A stretch of 64,000 nt of DNA from Fennellomyces sp. T-0311 (Eukaryota; Mucoromycota; Mucoromycetes; Mucorales; Lichtheimiaceae): contig JALLLT010000052.1 in the NCBI GenBank assembly GCA_025266875.1, forward strand, positions 186,001 to 250,000, read 5' to 3'. The translations under genes and the position numbers were made by a program. The notes below the pieces were generated by a model that saw only the letters and a list, made by a program, of their open reading frames with translations, was not told where the DNA came from and searched no databases. Of the stretch, positions 36,386-48,560 are shown one piece after another (within the stretch, counting starts at the first letter, position 1; the number at the start of each line of letters is the position of its first letter).

Positions 36386-38464
36386 CTAAAATAGAGTGTG
36401 TGCGGAAGTATATTCTTCGTTGGGACTATATCGAACAACTTTAACTTTCTTCTTTGCATAACGCAATCCTTGCTCGGTGACATTGGGACAACCGGTAACT
36501 GTAAGCTCCATTAATTGATTGTTGCTTAAATTGTCGATAAATCGTCTTATGCCTTGATCAGTTACGTTTTGCAAGGAGCATAATTCCATATAAGCTAATC
36601 GCTTATAACTTGCAATGGCAATGACGCTGTCCTCCGAAACATCAATAGCAAAAATCTTTAGTTTCGTCAACTGGTTTCCACATTTCTCAAGAAACGTTTT
36701 GATTCCATCAGACGTAACCCGTCTGAGCTTTATCAGCTTGACGATCCCCAGAGTTCGTATCTCACCTAAAGAAGCAAGCACATCATCCGATACCAAGTCA
36801 CTGCAATCTAGTATTATAGATCGTAATATTGGACCAGATGACGTTGCATATCGCCTAAATAGTTGTGCCATCATGTTGGGTACCGGGCTGTTGCGTCGGA
36901 GTGAGCAAAACGATGATATTAAGAGGGTTCTAAGCGGCGGCAATTCCATGAGGATGGCGATCAATCTCGAGAAGTCCTGTATGGAGTAGATAGAAAGATC
37001 CTTGAGTGACACCGACTCGCAGATCCCATCTAATATCAATTGCTCTATTGGAAAGGTGAGGCCAATACATAAACACGACAAGTTTTTGAACCGGAGTCCA
37101 TCAGGTGTGCGTATTGCCACATTTGAAGCATAAACCAGTTTGTTGGTACTGATATCAATGACCTCGAGAGTATTTGAGTAAGTGTGGAGGAACCGTGCGA
37201 CAGTTGAGATACCATCTACCGGAAGATGGGAATGAATTATTCGTAATCCTGGTGGCGTCCTGGTATTGGTGGCATGCAGTGGAGGCACTTTGTATCCTCG
37301 GAAAGTGTTATACCCCAAAATCTCGAGCCTGGGAGCGTAATTGATAATTGTATCTAGGATCGGGAAATCGCACCGGTTCACCACAAGCCGCCGCAGTTGC
37401 TGACACTCCTTTAAAACGCATTCGATTTCATGTGGCATAATGGAAGTGGATATCAATTCAAGGTTGACAAGTGGATGTGACCCGTCAGTGATGACGCCAA
37501 CCATCTTGACCAATTTGTGGTTTGTGTCGTACGTAAGACTTGTCAATGTCCTGCAATGTGCCAATATTTCTGCCAGGGAAGCTGAACCATCAAGTTCGCG
37601 TTGCTCAACCGTGAGATGACTCAAGGTGTGTCTGGCTTCCTGAAGCGCCAACGATAACGGTATCAAAATGTGGCCAAGCTTTCCAGTTGCACATTCTAAA
37701 AATATAAGTCAATAAGGCACCTTTGGGGTTTTGCGATATGTACCCGTCATTCTAAGCGACTTGATCTTGACAAATTGTCCACTTTTAATAAGATCCAAGT
37801 AGATCGAACGAACATTGTCGTCACGAGTGTTCAGCGTCAAATTCTGGACGCTTTGAGCGATACTCGCTGCCGCATCAGTGATAAAGACACCAGCACGGTT
37901 ATCAGAAACCTGTAAATCTTGCCATAGACATGGACATCCGCCGATATATTCCCGCCAAAGATTAGAAACAACTAGACAGTGGATGACTGTATCCCAGGGC
38001 AACTGCGAGAAGATGACATCAGCAATTTCTGTAGGTAGTTTGGTGAAAGGGTCAATACGGATTTGTTGCATATGCATAGCTGATGCTTTTGTCGCAAGAA
38101 TCAGGGAACGTTGCTCATCGCTCAGCTCTGCAACCCGGAGCGCATTGTCACAGGTTTGTATCACATCACCATGACGACAGGCCATGGAAAGTATGATGGC
38201 TAATTGAAGGTATCCAGCTCCATCTCTCGGTGCGATATCGATTATTTTCTGAGAGTCTGCACAGGCAGCATCAAATCGTCCTTGTTTGACATTAGCTCGA
38301 GCATCAATACCAAGAAGATTGAAAGTCGACGTCCTGGATGAGTGGTCAATAGCGATGAACAGCGGATGAGTAATTGGACAATCAGCCACAGGGTGAATGA
38401 CCGTGTCCTGCACTTCAATATACTGCAGAGTTGGATCGGTGATGATGGAATACATTGGGCTCAT
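36386..38464 (-). CDS. TPR / F-box / leucine-rich-repeat protein (Pof3/Dia2-type architecture)
   Basis: Two exons, 37744-38464 and 36386-37695, phase 1, 676 aa. Residues about 45-125 resemble TPRs (GRFDAACADSQKIIDIAP). The F-box is at about 138-185 (DPFTKLPTEIADVIFSQLPW ... LWREYIGGCPCLWQDL). The remaining ~450 residues are degenerate LRRs of the AMN1/SCF type (LAYMELCSLQNVTDQGIRRF; MELTVTGCPNVTEQGL). By family, it would be a substrate receptor of an SCF ubiquitin ligase, binding Skp1 through the F-box and substrate through LRRs. Yeast Dia2 and fission yeast Pof3 share this domain order, but such genes are numerous in some fungi, so orthology is not claimed. Confidence 0.85.
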
Positions 38465-39127
38465 TGTTGCAATTGGACGCGTAAGTGTGTCCGGTGAAAA
38501 TTCAGTTTGTTGGAAATATGCAAGTTTCTGTTACACAATATGCTGCGGTAATGTTTGCTGGGATAATCGGCCCACTGACTTGGCATTAAAGAATATTCCT
38601 GGATCTCATATTAGAACCAGTGTCATTGTGAAAGCAATAGAATGCAAGTAGTGTGTTCCTAATATTCGTTAAAGATGTGCAGGTCATTTGGGAAGGCTAT
38701 TGGACCTAACAGCTACTAATACATTGAGATAAACATGTCGATCACTTGGTTGCTGTTGAGAAGGAAATTTACTCTCTGCCATATCTTCCTGGTTTGTCTT
38801 GAAAATGACTGCGCATTATATCACCTTTTATAAGATCTTGATGGTCGGGCTATGAGGTGGTCGTAAAACAGTCGAATCATGTACCTGTTACTCATGTTAC
38901 TATTGGTAACAGCAAACATTTATACTGGATATACTGTAAAAGGGTTCTGTACCGCTAGCGCTGCTTGTTCCTGAAAGTGGTTTTGTTGTCCAAGTGATAC
39001 TGAGTAGTATACTCGGTATAAGGATGGTGCTTCCGACAGACCTTCCTAACTTAGCCTTTCTAAAGTGACTCTTCTATCCACTGGACTGCTCCACACCTTT
39101 GGGACACCCGGCCATGTTTCTAGTGGA
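38465..39127. other. intergenic, nothing recognised
   Basis: Upstream region of the F-box gene; no coding or repeat signal noted. Confidence 0.5.
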
Positions 39128-39590
39128 ATGACACACACTTGGGATAAATTCAAAGAGGAGAAAATCGTCACTTTTAAGGATGTCAGTTCGATCGATTCCA
39201 TCATCACTGATCATACACCCTGCCGATCCCGCCGCCATTGATTGTGCACCTTTTGCTGTCGAACTGGATAAGAATCGAGCAACATTGGCGGCTATTTTGT
39301 CTGAAAGTATCGCCAAAGCCGACGACAACGATGCTCTTGCGGTTATGGATGAACTTTGTCGTTGTTTTGCCAAGTCAATGAACAACTTGAAACTTGTGTT
39401 TAACTGGCATCTGGACAAAATCCCTACGCTTGTCGAGCGTGATTTGAAGTGGAAGGCCCAACTTGACAAATCCTTTGATGAGCTTGGGCGAGAGAGGGAC
39501 TAGCATCGACGGATTCAACAACAGCGGTATGCTGAGACACATGCGAAGCTGCATGGGGCGGCCGATAAGTCTTGGGCAATTCCAGGAATT
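39128..39590 (+). pseudogene. decayed small coding region
   Basis: An ATG at 39128 opens a coding-like frame (MTHTWDKFKEEKIVTF), which then dies at a stop near 39240. A second frame (ATG at 39180, to 39503) carries a plausible Ala/Leu/Asp-rich helical protein (107 aa, ending DELGRERD), and after its TAG the same frame continues with HRRIQQQRYAETHAKLHG. The pattern suggests one gene with a frameshift and a nonsense change. The 107-aa frame could alternatively be a real small gene. No family recognised. Confidence 0.35.
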
Positions 39591-39599
39591 TGAGAGACA

Positions 39600-41553
39600 C
39601 AAAGGTAGAAAATCGCAAACACTCATTGCACGGGTACCTGCTCCTGGTGAGAGTTTACTTCATTGCAAGGAAACCTCCCAGGAGAACCAATGAAATATTT
39701 TTTTTTTCCTTTTCCTATTCGTCCGGTAAGTGTACGCAGAGCATGCGTCATCTAGATCCATTGCATGGTATTCTTCTCTGTCAACGCGATAGCTTTGGAA
39801 GTAATTGTGCTTTTTACTACATCATAAAAAAACCTTTCTCTACTCATTTCGATACATAATGCTCCTTTGTTTAATTACGTGCATGCTTTAGTTCTGGGGT
39901 TATGGCCCCATTGCTACGCTTCTTGTGTTTGAAAGCACATTGATGGGCGAAACAGAAACAACAGCCGACTTTGTCTGTTCATCATACAAACGTGATGATC
40001 AAGAACCATGACTCGTGGGTGAAAGACTAGAGAGGAAATGATGTATTTGTGAACGGATGGTAAGCAGCAGGAGTCTTGCCGGTGTTGTTACATCTATGCT
40101 TCATGTACATATCGTTGCTGCGATACCACTGTGGATTATGATGTTAAACGCCTTCAGTTCCAATTGTAAGCCAATCATTTCATATATTTCTGAGGAAATA
40201 GAGAGAAAAAGAAATGCTGATACTATTGTATTCTAATATGACGTTGTCTTACATACTGTAAAAATCGGTTGCAAATAAAAAATGACGTACGGAAATAACT
40301 ACATACAGTTATACCACGGCGACTCTGATGATTTTTGTACTCGTGTATACTTTGTTTTTCACTGATATTCCTTGCGTCCTATCCTTTGGTTCTTGACATC
40401 CGAACTGTCACGGGAAACTAAACTGTACGGGTGTTGCGACCACCACATATGGATGATGCGTGAGTGTTGGAAAACAACGGGTCATGGGCGTTGACCGCCT
40501 ACGAAAGTCAATAATAAAGGCATGCGTTGTACAGCTCCTTCTTTCAGTCATGCAGCCAAAATGGTCGTGCTGCCGTCGGTAAAGAGGAAAACCCGATGTA
40601 TTCATCATTCACCATCCTCAGGTACGTTCTTGAAATTGCGAGACTCAGTTAATCACGATGGAGGCGATGTAAGATGAAAACGATATATCATGTAACCTTG
40701 GCTGGGATACACTGCAGTAAATTTGTATACGCCTCCGTAATAGTTTTATTGAGCACTCTACAGAAAAGATGAAATTCAAACGCGAGCTAGCCATGACAAT
40801 GAGAACCGTAGTGGCCAATCAAAGTTTCCTATCACCATCATCATTATCATCACACCATCGTCTTTGGTTTGAAAGATAGTACAGTGTAATGTGTCATCAG
40901 ATCAGTTTTGTTTAACAAAGGTTAATAGTGCAGGTCGGGGATTATTTTGTACAGTGACAATAGAAGCAGCAGAATTAGCGGAAGGAAGATGTATTTTATC
41001 TACCACGAATGTGATAGAAAAAGACATACGGCATCGAAAGGATCGATATATAATAAGGTAAGATTTCGATACACGCGGAAGCAGCAATGCACTATATTTG
41101 AACTTTTTTACAATGTAAATAAGCAAGCGTGAGCCTACAATACAGACACTCTCTCTACCTAATAAATCGGCTTAATCGAACCGTATTGAATATTCAAAGG
41201 TCTCTTTTTATCCCAAATGTACTTTTAAATGTCGGAAGTACACAAGGTACGTTTTCAGTACATTTTCAGAGTATCTTCAATGCGAGTGCAAAGTGAAGAT
41301 ACGAGTATTCAGCGATTCTCTGAGGATTTTCTTAAGCTTTCTTTTTTTTTTAAAAAAAATGTGTTCCTTACGATATATATATTAAGACTGGCTCGCCGTT
41401 GAATGTTCCGTTGTGAAGCAAAGAGGCTCATGCAGTCAAGCGAAGCGAGACAGGTTAGGCTAGTTTCCTACAATTTCTCTCCTCTACACGATATTTACAT
41501 AAAAGTTTATGGCTTAGAGTTATGTTTCTAGTTACTAATAAAAAAATTATTTG
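39600..41553. other. gene-poor stretch
   Basis: No supported gene. It includes the third copy of the dispersed hairpin repeat (41390-41455) and a TTTTAAAAAA run just before it. Confidence 0.45.
41390..41455. repeat. third copy of the dispersed hairpin repeat
   Basis: GACTGGCTCGCCGTTGAATG, AGGCTCATGCAGTC and AGCGAAGCGAGACAGG correspond to the blocks seen at 14160-14330. Confidence 0.45.
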
Positions 41554-43024
41554 CTATTTAATTATAAATGTTTGCTTTTTCTCGAGTTTTGTATAAAGAG
41601 AGTTTCTAATAAAACTTATGTCTTCTTCAATGTACGTCCCGATACAGCAATAAAAGCCATCGTTATCTTGCTTGACAACAGGCATGACCTTAACAGGGTT
41701 TATCATACTGGACCCGCAGGACCGAAAGCCAAGCTCTGAGAGGATAAAGCATTTTGTGTAGCCTTTATCGGTAAGTGATAGCGTAATCCTTGTAATGTTG
41801 GTTGGATTCAATGTAGTATTAGTCCATGTATTGTCCTCTTTGGCAATTAGAAGGTGGTGGGTAGTCTTCAAGTCTACAATAGTGCTAATTCCTCCGTATC
41901 GTCTCGTAGTATAGTCAATAGCTTTGATAAATACAAAGGAGCTGCGGTTGTATGGACTTGTATGTGTAAACAATGTAGTTCCACCAATCTCGTCAAAACG
42001 ACGTGATTCACTTGAATACGTATAGCTTCTTTGCTCAATCGAGATAGGAATGCAGTTGCATGTCAAGTGCAGGAGCCGCCCGTCCAGCTTAAAGTGAATA
42101 GCAGATCGATCGAAAGTGGAACCATCCGCAAGCAAATGTGTGGCATGAGAATGCATAGCACCGGTCCAGATAGGCAGTAACCTGTCTTCTTGTCGCTGAA
42201 AGCAAATACCGTTTTCAGTTCAGTCTTTGTCTGGAACACCAAAACATAGCATCGAGAGATCATATAGGACAAGGAGACCGTAAAAATGGAGCATTGTGGC
42301 AAACAGAGGCTGATTATAGTCAAAGGAGAGCTTCTGTGTTACTTTAGGGAGTAGATTTGCAAGAGCAAAGACCCAATCGTGCTGTTGGCTACGTACGTTG
42401 ACGTGCATGCCACAAAATGGTACTGACAGATAGTTTTGCTGGTTTGGTGCAAATGGCATCAAGAAAAGCAAAAATGGGCTTGGGCATGAAACCGGGTTTC
42501 CGTCATATGTATAGGACCACATATGAATGTCCAAATCAACCAAAAGCAATCTTTTGGACAGGATGGCTTCTTCGAATGTCCATACGCGTTTACTCCACTC
42601 TGACATTTCTGTCACTATATGGGGGTGTCTCGTACGGTATTCTGGAACTAATACCAGGGTGCATTGTGCGTTGCCATAATCTGGTGCATCTGGCGTATTT
42701 CGTGTCGTTTTCCCTCTCGATTGTCCTGATCGATGCATTTCTGATCGCACCAGATATATCGAATGTTGAAAGTTTGACATATCTGCTGGATGAGGCCCTC
42801 GAACTTCACCAACCGTGTCTTTGGCATGAGAAGAAACTGACGTCTTCTTGGTATCTTCTTTCGCATCACCTTTTTCCGATGATATATAATCCTGTGTTTG
42901 CCGTTGCCGACTCGCGTGGACTTTTCGCTATCATTGCCTTGTTGGAGGATGTCACCAGATTGGTTCCAAGAATATGAAAGTGCGTAATACGGCTCTTGTA
43001 TATCGGATCCCGTACTTTCTTCAT
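41554..43024 (-). pseudogene. broken HET-like gene
   Basis: Reading the minus strand, motifs of a Mucorales-type HET-like protein appear in order: YYALSYSWNQSGDI, VKFEGLIQQIC, YIWCDQKCIDQD, EIRQMHQI, then CTLVLVPEY, SEWSKRVWTFEEAILSK and finally a C-terminal part like 3-677. The gene is interrupted. A one-base frame change is needed around 42675-42680, between the MHQI and CTLVL blocks. A TGA at 42220-42222 lies in frame before the C-terminal 220 residues. No start codon is found upstream, with a stop at about 43027. HET domains trigger incompatibility-type cell death in filamentous ascomycetes; their role in Mucorales is not established. A sequencing error could explain one lesion but not all. 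Confidence 0.75.
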
Positions 43025-43917
43025 GTTACCTGTCCGAATGAGTCAAGTGGGTTTAAATTCTGGTGTGAAGCGAGTCGATGGGTGAAACGATGATGATTCC
43101 TGAATATGTCTCAGATCATTGCGGTACATGTATGTTTGATAGGTATCATATGTGATGTACATTCTTCAATTACCAGTCGTTAGTTTATATATGAACCCTT
43201 GAACATCACTAGCGTCTACTAACGTTTTCTGCTGTGGGCACCGGTCTATACCAGCTCAGCTTATGCGATAAATGGCGCGATAGGGTGTATGGCAAGTAAA
43301 AGCAGGTCAAACAAAGGGGGAGGGGATGGTTGAAAATGATTTCAGAGTGGAAGAGAGAATGAGAAACAGAAACGCTTAGAACCTGTGCTTTTGTATAGCC
43401 AGCTTCTCGGCTGTGCCACCATAGTCCTTGGCAGCGCCCATCCACAATGTCCCAACCTTGTATTTTGTGAACACTGCTCGCTACTGCGACGGTTCAAAGG
43501 AATCCGGAGCAATGTTTGCGCGCAGTATCTAAGGCGGGACTGCACAAGCCATGCTGATTGGTATCGTAGGCTGCTGTATTCACTGTCAGTATGAAACTTG
43601 CTCGATCCAACAATCCAAAGCTGCGTTCGGCAAAGATATACGGATGCGCTTAATTTGTTCTGTAATAAGGGTAGGTGTGCGTTTGAATCCTGAAACTGTA
43701 TCATTGCATGCCCGGAAATGTAAGAACGGTGTATATCTTGTGGGGGACTGCGCTTAGCCCATGACTCTAAAAGATTATGCAAATTCTTGATCCGACGTAT
43801 GACAAGCACCACATGATCATTACCAAGGAAACCAGATTCAACCCTGCAAACACGCACACACACACCCAGTATTACAAAAAGAAAAGGAGCAGTTTGAATT
43901 TATTAACAAAGAAGCGA
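43025..43917. other. intergenic, no supported gene
   Basis: Overlapping frames on both strands (43342-43863 minus, 43385-43757 plus) lack motifs. A CA/AC-repeat run lies at 43853-43866. Confidence 0.4.
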
Positions 43918-44439
43918 TTAAATGGTAGCGTTTCGTACAACAAGGACAGGACAAGGGCATTCGTGGATACACTTATCCGAGACGGAGCCCAGAAAGACAC
44001 TCTTGACAGCACCCAGGCCGCGGGAACCAACAATCAAGAGATCGACGGGATGTTGCTGGGTGAACCGTGGGACCAACGCCTTTGGTTCGCCCCAAAGGAT
44101 ATGTTCTTCGGAAGAAATCGAGAGCTGACGCAAATGGTCGCCCATGCTTTCGAGTCGCTCGCGGGCGGTGGCGCCACCTTGCGGATGCGCTTCGGCCTGT
44201 TGGATGGCATCGTTGATACGCGTGGGCGAGGTGGACAGCATGGGTAAGCCAGAGGTACGTCGTTGATGATGACGTTCGGTATCGGCACCTCGATCCACGG
44301 CCGAAAGCAGAATGAGATGGTCGGATTCGGGGCGAATAATGTTCTTTAGTGACCAGTCGAACAGTTTTTGAGCATCTTCGGTGCCATCATAAGCAAGCGC
44401 GACCCGACGTTTTTCGGTAATGGGAATGGTGGTTGACAT
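43918..44439 (-). CDS. universal stress protein (UspA domain)
   Basis: Single-exon 173-aa protein starting MSTTIPITEKRRVALAYDGT. The opening beta strand and Asp (VALAYDGTEDA), the central LILLSAVDRG strand, and the nucleotide-binding motif GSRGLGAVKSVFLGSVSD near the C-terminus (G-x2-G-x9-G-S) mark the ATP-binding USP fold. The protein ends CPVLVVRN. The frame stays open far upstream, but the extension is Lys/Arg-rich without family similarity, and the chosen ATG is the normal USP beginning. Soluble, stress-linked; the exact role in fungi is poorly defined. Divergent from CHS7. Confidence 0.9.
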   Translation of the reverse strand: MSTTIPITEKRRVALAYDGTEDAQKLFDWSLKNIIRPESDHLILLSAVDRGADTERHHQRRTSGLPMLSTSPTRINDAIQQAEAHPQGGATARERLESMGDHLRQLSISSEEHILWGEPKALVPRFTQQHPVDLLIVGSRGLGAVKSVFLGSVSDKCIHECPCPVLVVRNATI

Positions 44440-45078
44440 TGAGCGAAAAAAATAAAAGAGAAAAGGTTGTCTGAAACACGCTTGATGCAGCTTTGACTCG
44501 CTTTTTATGCGCGGTCGATTTTTTAGAATCAGATGATTTTCGGAAAGTCGAGCCCAAACGTACGATTTTTGCCAGCTCTCTTTTTGTTCACAAACCTCTC
44601 TCTTTTTATTATTTTTAATGAACCATGCATGGATTCCGCGCTTCTTCTTTTTTTTTACGCCACGTTTCTTTTTGACAGCGACTGATTTTTTTTGTTTGGG
44701 TCTGTCAGGGTTGTGAGGCCCACGTTGCCTAAAGCGGATGGACGGCCGATCGTTCCATTTCCGGAGCACGGACGACGACGCGTGCTGTGAGTCATTTACC
44801 GACGCTGTGGGCCCACTGTTTCGCGAAAACGAAAACACGCGGTCCAAAGTAGTTTCCGATGCGAGTGGCGTTGTGGTATTGCATTACCGTATCGTTGCGT
44901 GACTCCCCCACGGCTTCACGACGTTGGATCCTTGGGACACACCGGGTGAAACATGATCCAGTCCGTGGGCGGGCGAATGACGACACCGACTGGCTTGCGT
45001 TGGATGGATTGCAAACGAGCCCACGGATGTATTAGAGCAATGCTTTGTAAAGCCTCCTCTATTTCTTCTTTCTGAAAA
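44440..45078. promoter_or_regulatory. divergent promoter region between USP and CHS7
   Basis: 639 bp shared upstream region. A minus-strand frame at 44916-45098 has a coding-like composition but no partner exons, so no gene is called. Confidence 0.45.
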
Positions 45079-46278
45079 ATGTCGCCGGTTCCATTCACTT
45101 TTCAGCTTTTCAAATTTGATGGTGTATGTCAAACCGTGGCCTTGACCGTGTGTCCGCTCATCGGAAAATCCGACGGCATTGAACCACTCTGCTATTCGCG
45201 CAACGTGGACTTTGCCGGCATGCTGATCTTTCAGCCAGGTAAAGAAAGACATGCATCCGTTTTTTTTTCGCAAAAGCAGACAATTAAAGCCCTGCGCGCC
45301 AAGGCACCTTAATCATGGACATTATATCGATATTTATGACTAGCATCATGATTTACCACATAAAAACCAAATATACCGCCATAGGTAAACAACCCGTGGA
45401 CCGCTGCAGCAGAGAGAAGAGACTGATTCACTGTGCAATAAAAAAAAGGTCGAAAAGAAATAATCATGTTCTTTCAACTCTACTTGATGACCAACCTTCT
45501 CGACATGTTGCTGGTCACCAGCATTATCCCCAAAGCATCCATCCTTTATCCCGTACGTGTTGACCATCGGGACCGCCGCTGTGCACATGATTGACGCCAA
45601 ATGTTTGTTCATTAGTACTTCACCGCAGCCCACCTGGGCTTGATCAGCACCACCTTCTGGTGTCTCTTGCTGAACGGCTTCGTAGGCTTTCAATTCGCCG
45701 AGGATGGCACGCCCATCAGTCTCTGGGTAAGTGAAAACGCGCATCCGTTTTTTTTATATGGCAACTCACACCACCACACACCCAACCTACAGTCGATCCG
45801 AGTGACGAGCATGAGCGTCTTCCTGACCGTGACCCTGATTGCCATTGCCACGTTCAACAACCTTGGCCCCTTCAACTATGAGAAACCCATGGTGCTGTGG
45901 ATCATTTACTTTATCGTCAACAGCGCCGCCTTTGCGATATACGTAATCATGCAGCTGATTCTGGTCGTGTTTACGCTGGACGATCTGTGGCCACTCGGTG
46001 ATATTGCGTTCGGAACACTGTTTTTCCTCATTGGACAGGTGACAATGTATATTTTCTCGGTGGCCATTTGCGAAGAGCTGAAACATTACATGGATGGACT
46101 GTTCCTGGGAAGTGGATTCAATCTGCTGGCCGTCATGATGGTGTACAAGTACTGGGATTCCATCACAAAGGAGGATTTGGAATTCGCTTTGGACTCCAAA
46201 CCCCAGCACTGGCAAATCCTGCAACAAGTTCGAGAAGAGGAGGAGGAAGAGGAGAAACAATCGGCTTACCCAATGTAA
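45079..46278 (+). CDS. CHS7: Chs7-family chitin synthase export chaperone
   Basis: Five exons, 45079-45238, 45304-45384, 45449-45552, 45616-45726 and 45793-46278, in phase, 313 aa. Family landmarks appear in order: CPLIG ... GIEPLCYSRN near residue 40, MTSIMIYHIKTKYTAIGRKE, WCLLLNGFVGFQFAEDGTP, LILVVFTLDDLWPLGDIAFG, and KHYMDGLF ... VMMVYKYWDSITKEDLEF at the C-terminus. Seven hydrophobic segments fit the ER-resident seven-helix chaperone that lets chitin synthase (Chs3-type) leave the ER. Length matches the family. An acidic Glu-run precedes the end. Start ATG is preceded by an A-run and gives the expected N-terminus. Confidence 0.94.
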
Positions 46279-46595
46279 TAAAAAAAACGGAAGGCTTGGT
46301 GTGAAGAAAACAAGAGGAAGGCCGTGTGACTCCCTGACACACACGCACACACACACTCAAAAAAAAAAAACGCGAACTGTGAATCCGCCCCTTCCTTCTT
46401 CTCTCTCAGACCGTTTTTTTTTTTTACCTGCTTTGACTCCTGCTGTGTGCTGTTTTAAGGTATTTTCTGCAACTTCTCCTTTCGACACACACACACATAC
46501 ACACATACCTCGTAATGACCCATTGAATTGTTTTTTTTTGTTTGACACTATTAAGCAAGTTTTTTTTTAAAACAAAAAGGCACGCAATTCGAAAC
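46279..46595 (+). promoter_or_regulatory. CHS7 3' end and upstream region of the GATA-SET gene
   Basis: Contains CA-type microsatellites at 46335-46357 and 46484-46507 and several poly-T/poly-A runs; a further CA tract lies just after the next gene (48580-48614). Confidence 0.5.
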
Positions 46596-48560
46596 ATGAC
46601 GGCAACCAACGGTTCAGTGTCCATTGAGTTCCAATGGCAAGCGCTTCCTCCGTTGAACGACGTAACAAATAGTACAGGACTACATGATATCGAGGATAAT
46701 AACAGCGTATCGCCCACTACCGATAAGACCAATCCAATGCTTGATGGATCATTCTTATCCACAACACATGCCATCAAGCCGAATGACGCGTATCAATTGC
46801 TCGTCGACCCAAAACCCTCGGTGCCTTGCAAACGCACATGCGACGATTCCCCGGTCGCCAGCGATACCGATGTCAAACGAGCGCGCGCCGAACCCGCGGC
46901 TGTCCCAAAAGAATGGTGTCGACGATGTGGTACAGTTGAAACATGTCGATGGCGCGGAGGTCCTTTGGGTTCCCACACGTAAGTTCTTCGTATTACACAC
47001 ACGCGCAACACTCAACTCATGGCGCGCGGATAGATTGTGCAATGCATGCGGTCTTCGTTGGAAAAACGTAGGCAAACCAACGGAAGGGTATAGCCATCCA
47101 ACCTATCCTCCGCCCGAACTTCCTGCCGAGTTGAAACCAAAGATCAGTCGTCCCAAGCCAAAGACCCCATCACAACCAAAGAACAAAGGTAATCGTCACC
47201 CTGGTGCTTCTTCGCCTGCCATTAAAGCCAGGTCGAATCTAGACAAACAAAGTGTCAAACCTGTTGAAAAGACGATCGACAAAAGCATATCCATCCCTGA
47301 GCCAAGCGCCAGTCATACCATCATCCCAGACGAGTAAGTGTTTGGTCATGGCCTGGATGCGTAGACTAAACATACTACTTTTGGGAACTCCAGTCTATCC
47401 AAATCCTCCGTGTTCCTGTTGAGAAAGCAGAAGCAGTTTCTCATTGCCGGCATGTACTCTTCGACGTTCAAAGAAGCCACCAAAGCCTCGCCGACCAAAC
47501 GGCCACCGCGCGTGTCTTGGAAGAAGGGCTTGACAGGTTCGCGGTTCAAAGTACCACTGCCCATGCATCAAGGTGACATCATGATCAATACCGAGACGGA
47601 TTTTCGGCTGCCCGCCGATATCATTCAGGAACACAAGGCCGGTCGCTTGCGAAGGATGACGAGCTTTACCCGCATCAGAACGAGTGCGTAACCTTCTTTC
47701 TCGGGACAAGTGCGTGTCTAACGCAAAGCGTGTAGATATCTATGTTGGAAGAAAGCCAAGCAAAGCCGAACAAAACGTTGTCTGTCAATGCACACCGTCC
47801 TCTGACGGCTCATTGGGATGTGGCGAGGATTGTCTGAATCGGTAACCACCCTGCTTTCTTTTTCCTTGCATGGTTTCTGTATGGATCAACTAACAAGAGC
47901 CATACAGGATGCTGTTTTACGAATGCGATCCCAAAACGTGTCCATGCGGCGATCAATGCTCCAATCAGCGGTTCCAGCAGAAAAAGTACATTACCGAACT
48001 TGAACCTATCCTGGTAAGCGTCTCATCCACAGACAATCTTGCAAAAAAAAAACACTCAATCCGTGATAGACTGCGCATCGAGGATGGGGCCTGCGTACCC
48101 TGGTGGCCGTTGCAAAGGGCCAGCTGATTACCGAATACCGTGGCGAAGTCATCACCCACAAGATGGTCAAGGAACGTATGGACAGCATATACAAAGGACA
48201 TCAGAACTTTTACTTTCTGGACTATTGCAATGGCGAAGTGATCGATGCCGGGTTGAAGGGAAGCGAGGCGCGGTTCATCAATCACAGTTGTGATCCCAAC
48301 TGTCACATTGAGAAATGGTAAGCTCTTGTTTTTTTTTTTTGCTATGGGTGTGCGCTAAGCGGCTGCACAAATATAGGGCGCTGAAGGGAGAACTCTTTGT
48401 GGGCGTGTTTGCATCCAAGGATATCACAGCCGGCGAAGAATTGTTCTACGATTACAACTTTTCCACCTTTGGCGGCAGCGGCGATGATCAGCCGTGTCAC
48501 TGCGAGAGTCGCAAGTGCAGAGGGCGAATAGGAAAGAAACCGAATCGTCGAGACGCTTAA
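46596..48560 (+). CDS. ASH1-like AWS-SET histone methyltransferase with an N-terminal GATA zinc finger
   Basis: Seven exons, 46596-46978, 47034-47333, 47394-47683, 47736-47841, 47908-48013, 48070-48317 and 48377-48560, all in phase, 538 aa. A GATA-type finger spans residues about 108-133 (C-x2-C-x18-C-x2-C; CRRCGTVETCRWRGGPLG then LCNACGLRW), split by intron 1. A basic Pro/Lys linker follows. The AWS domain (CQCTP, CGEDCLNRMLFYECDP, CPCGDQCSNQRFQ) lies at about 340-385, the SET domain at about 396-515 (GWGLRT, EYRGEVI, RFINHSCDPNC, FYDYNF), and a post-SET CHCESRKCRG ends the protein. AWS+SET+post-SET is the ASH1/Set2 class that methylates H3K36; the motifs fit ASH1 best. The finger suggests DNA-directed targeting (inference). 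Confidence 0.92.

Noticed and set aside
43342..43863. 173-codon minus-strand frame
   Set aside because: No motif, conflicting open frames on the other strand, and no splice support.
44440..44847. N-terminal extension of the universal stress protein frame
   Set aside because: Lys/Arg-rich, low-complexity and unlike the family; MSTTIPITEK is a normal USP start.
44916..45098. Minus-strand coding-like frame upstream of CHS7
   Set aside because: No ATG with supporting exons and it overlaps the CHS7 start; left unannotated.
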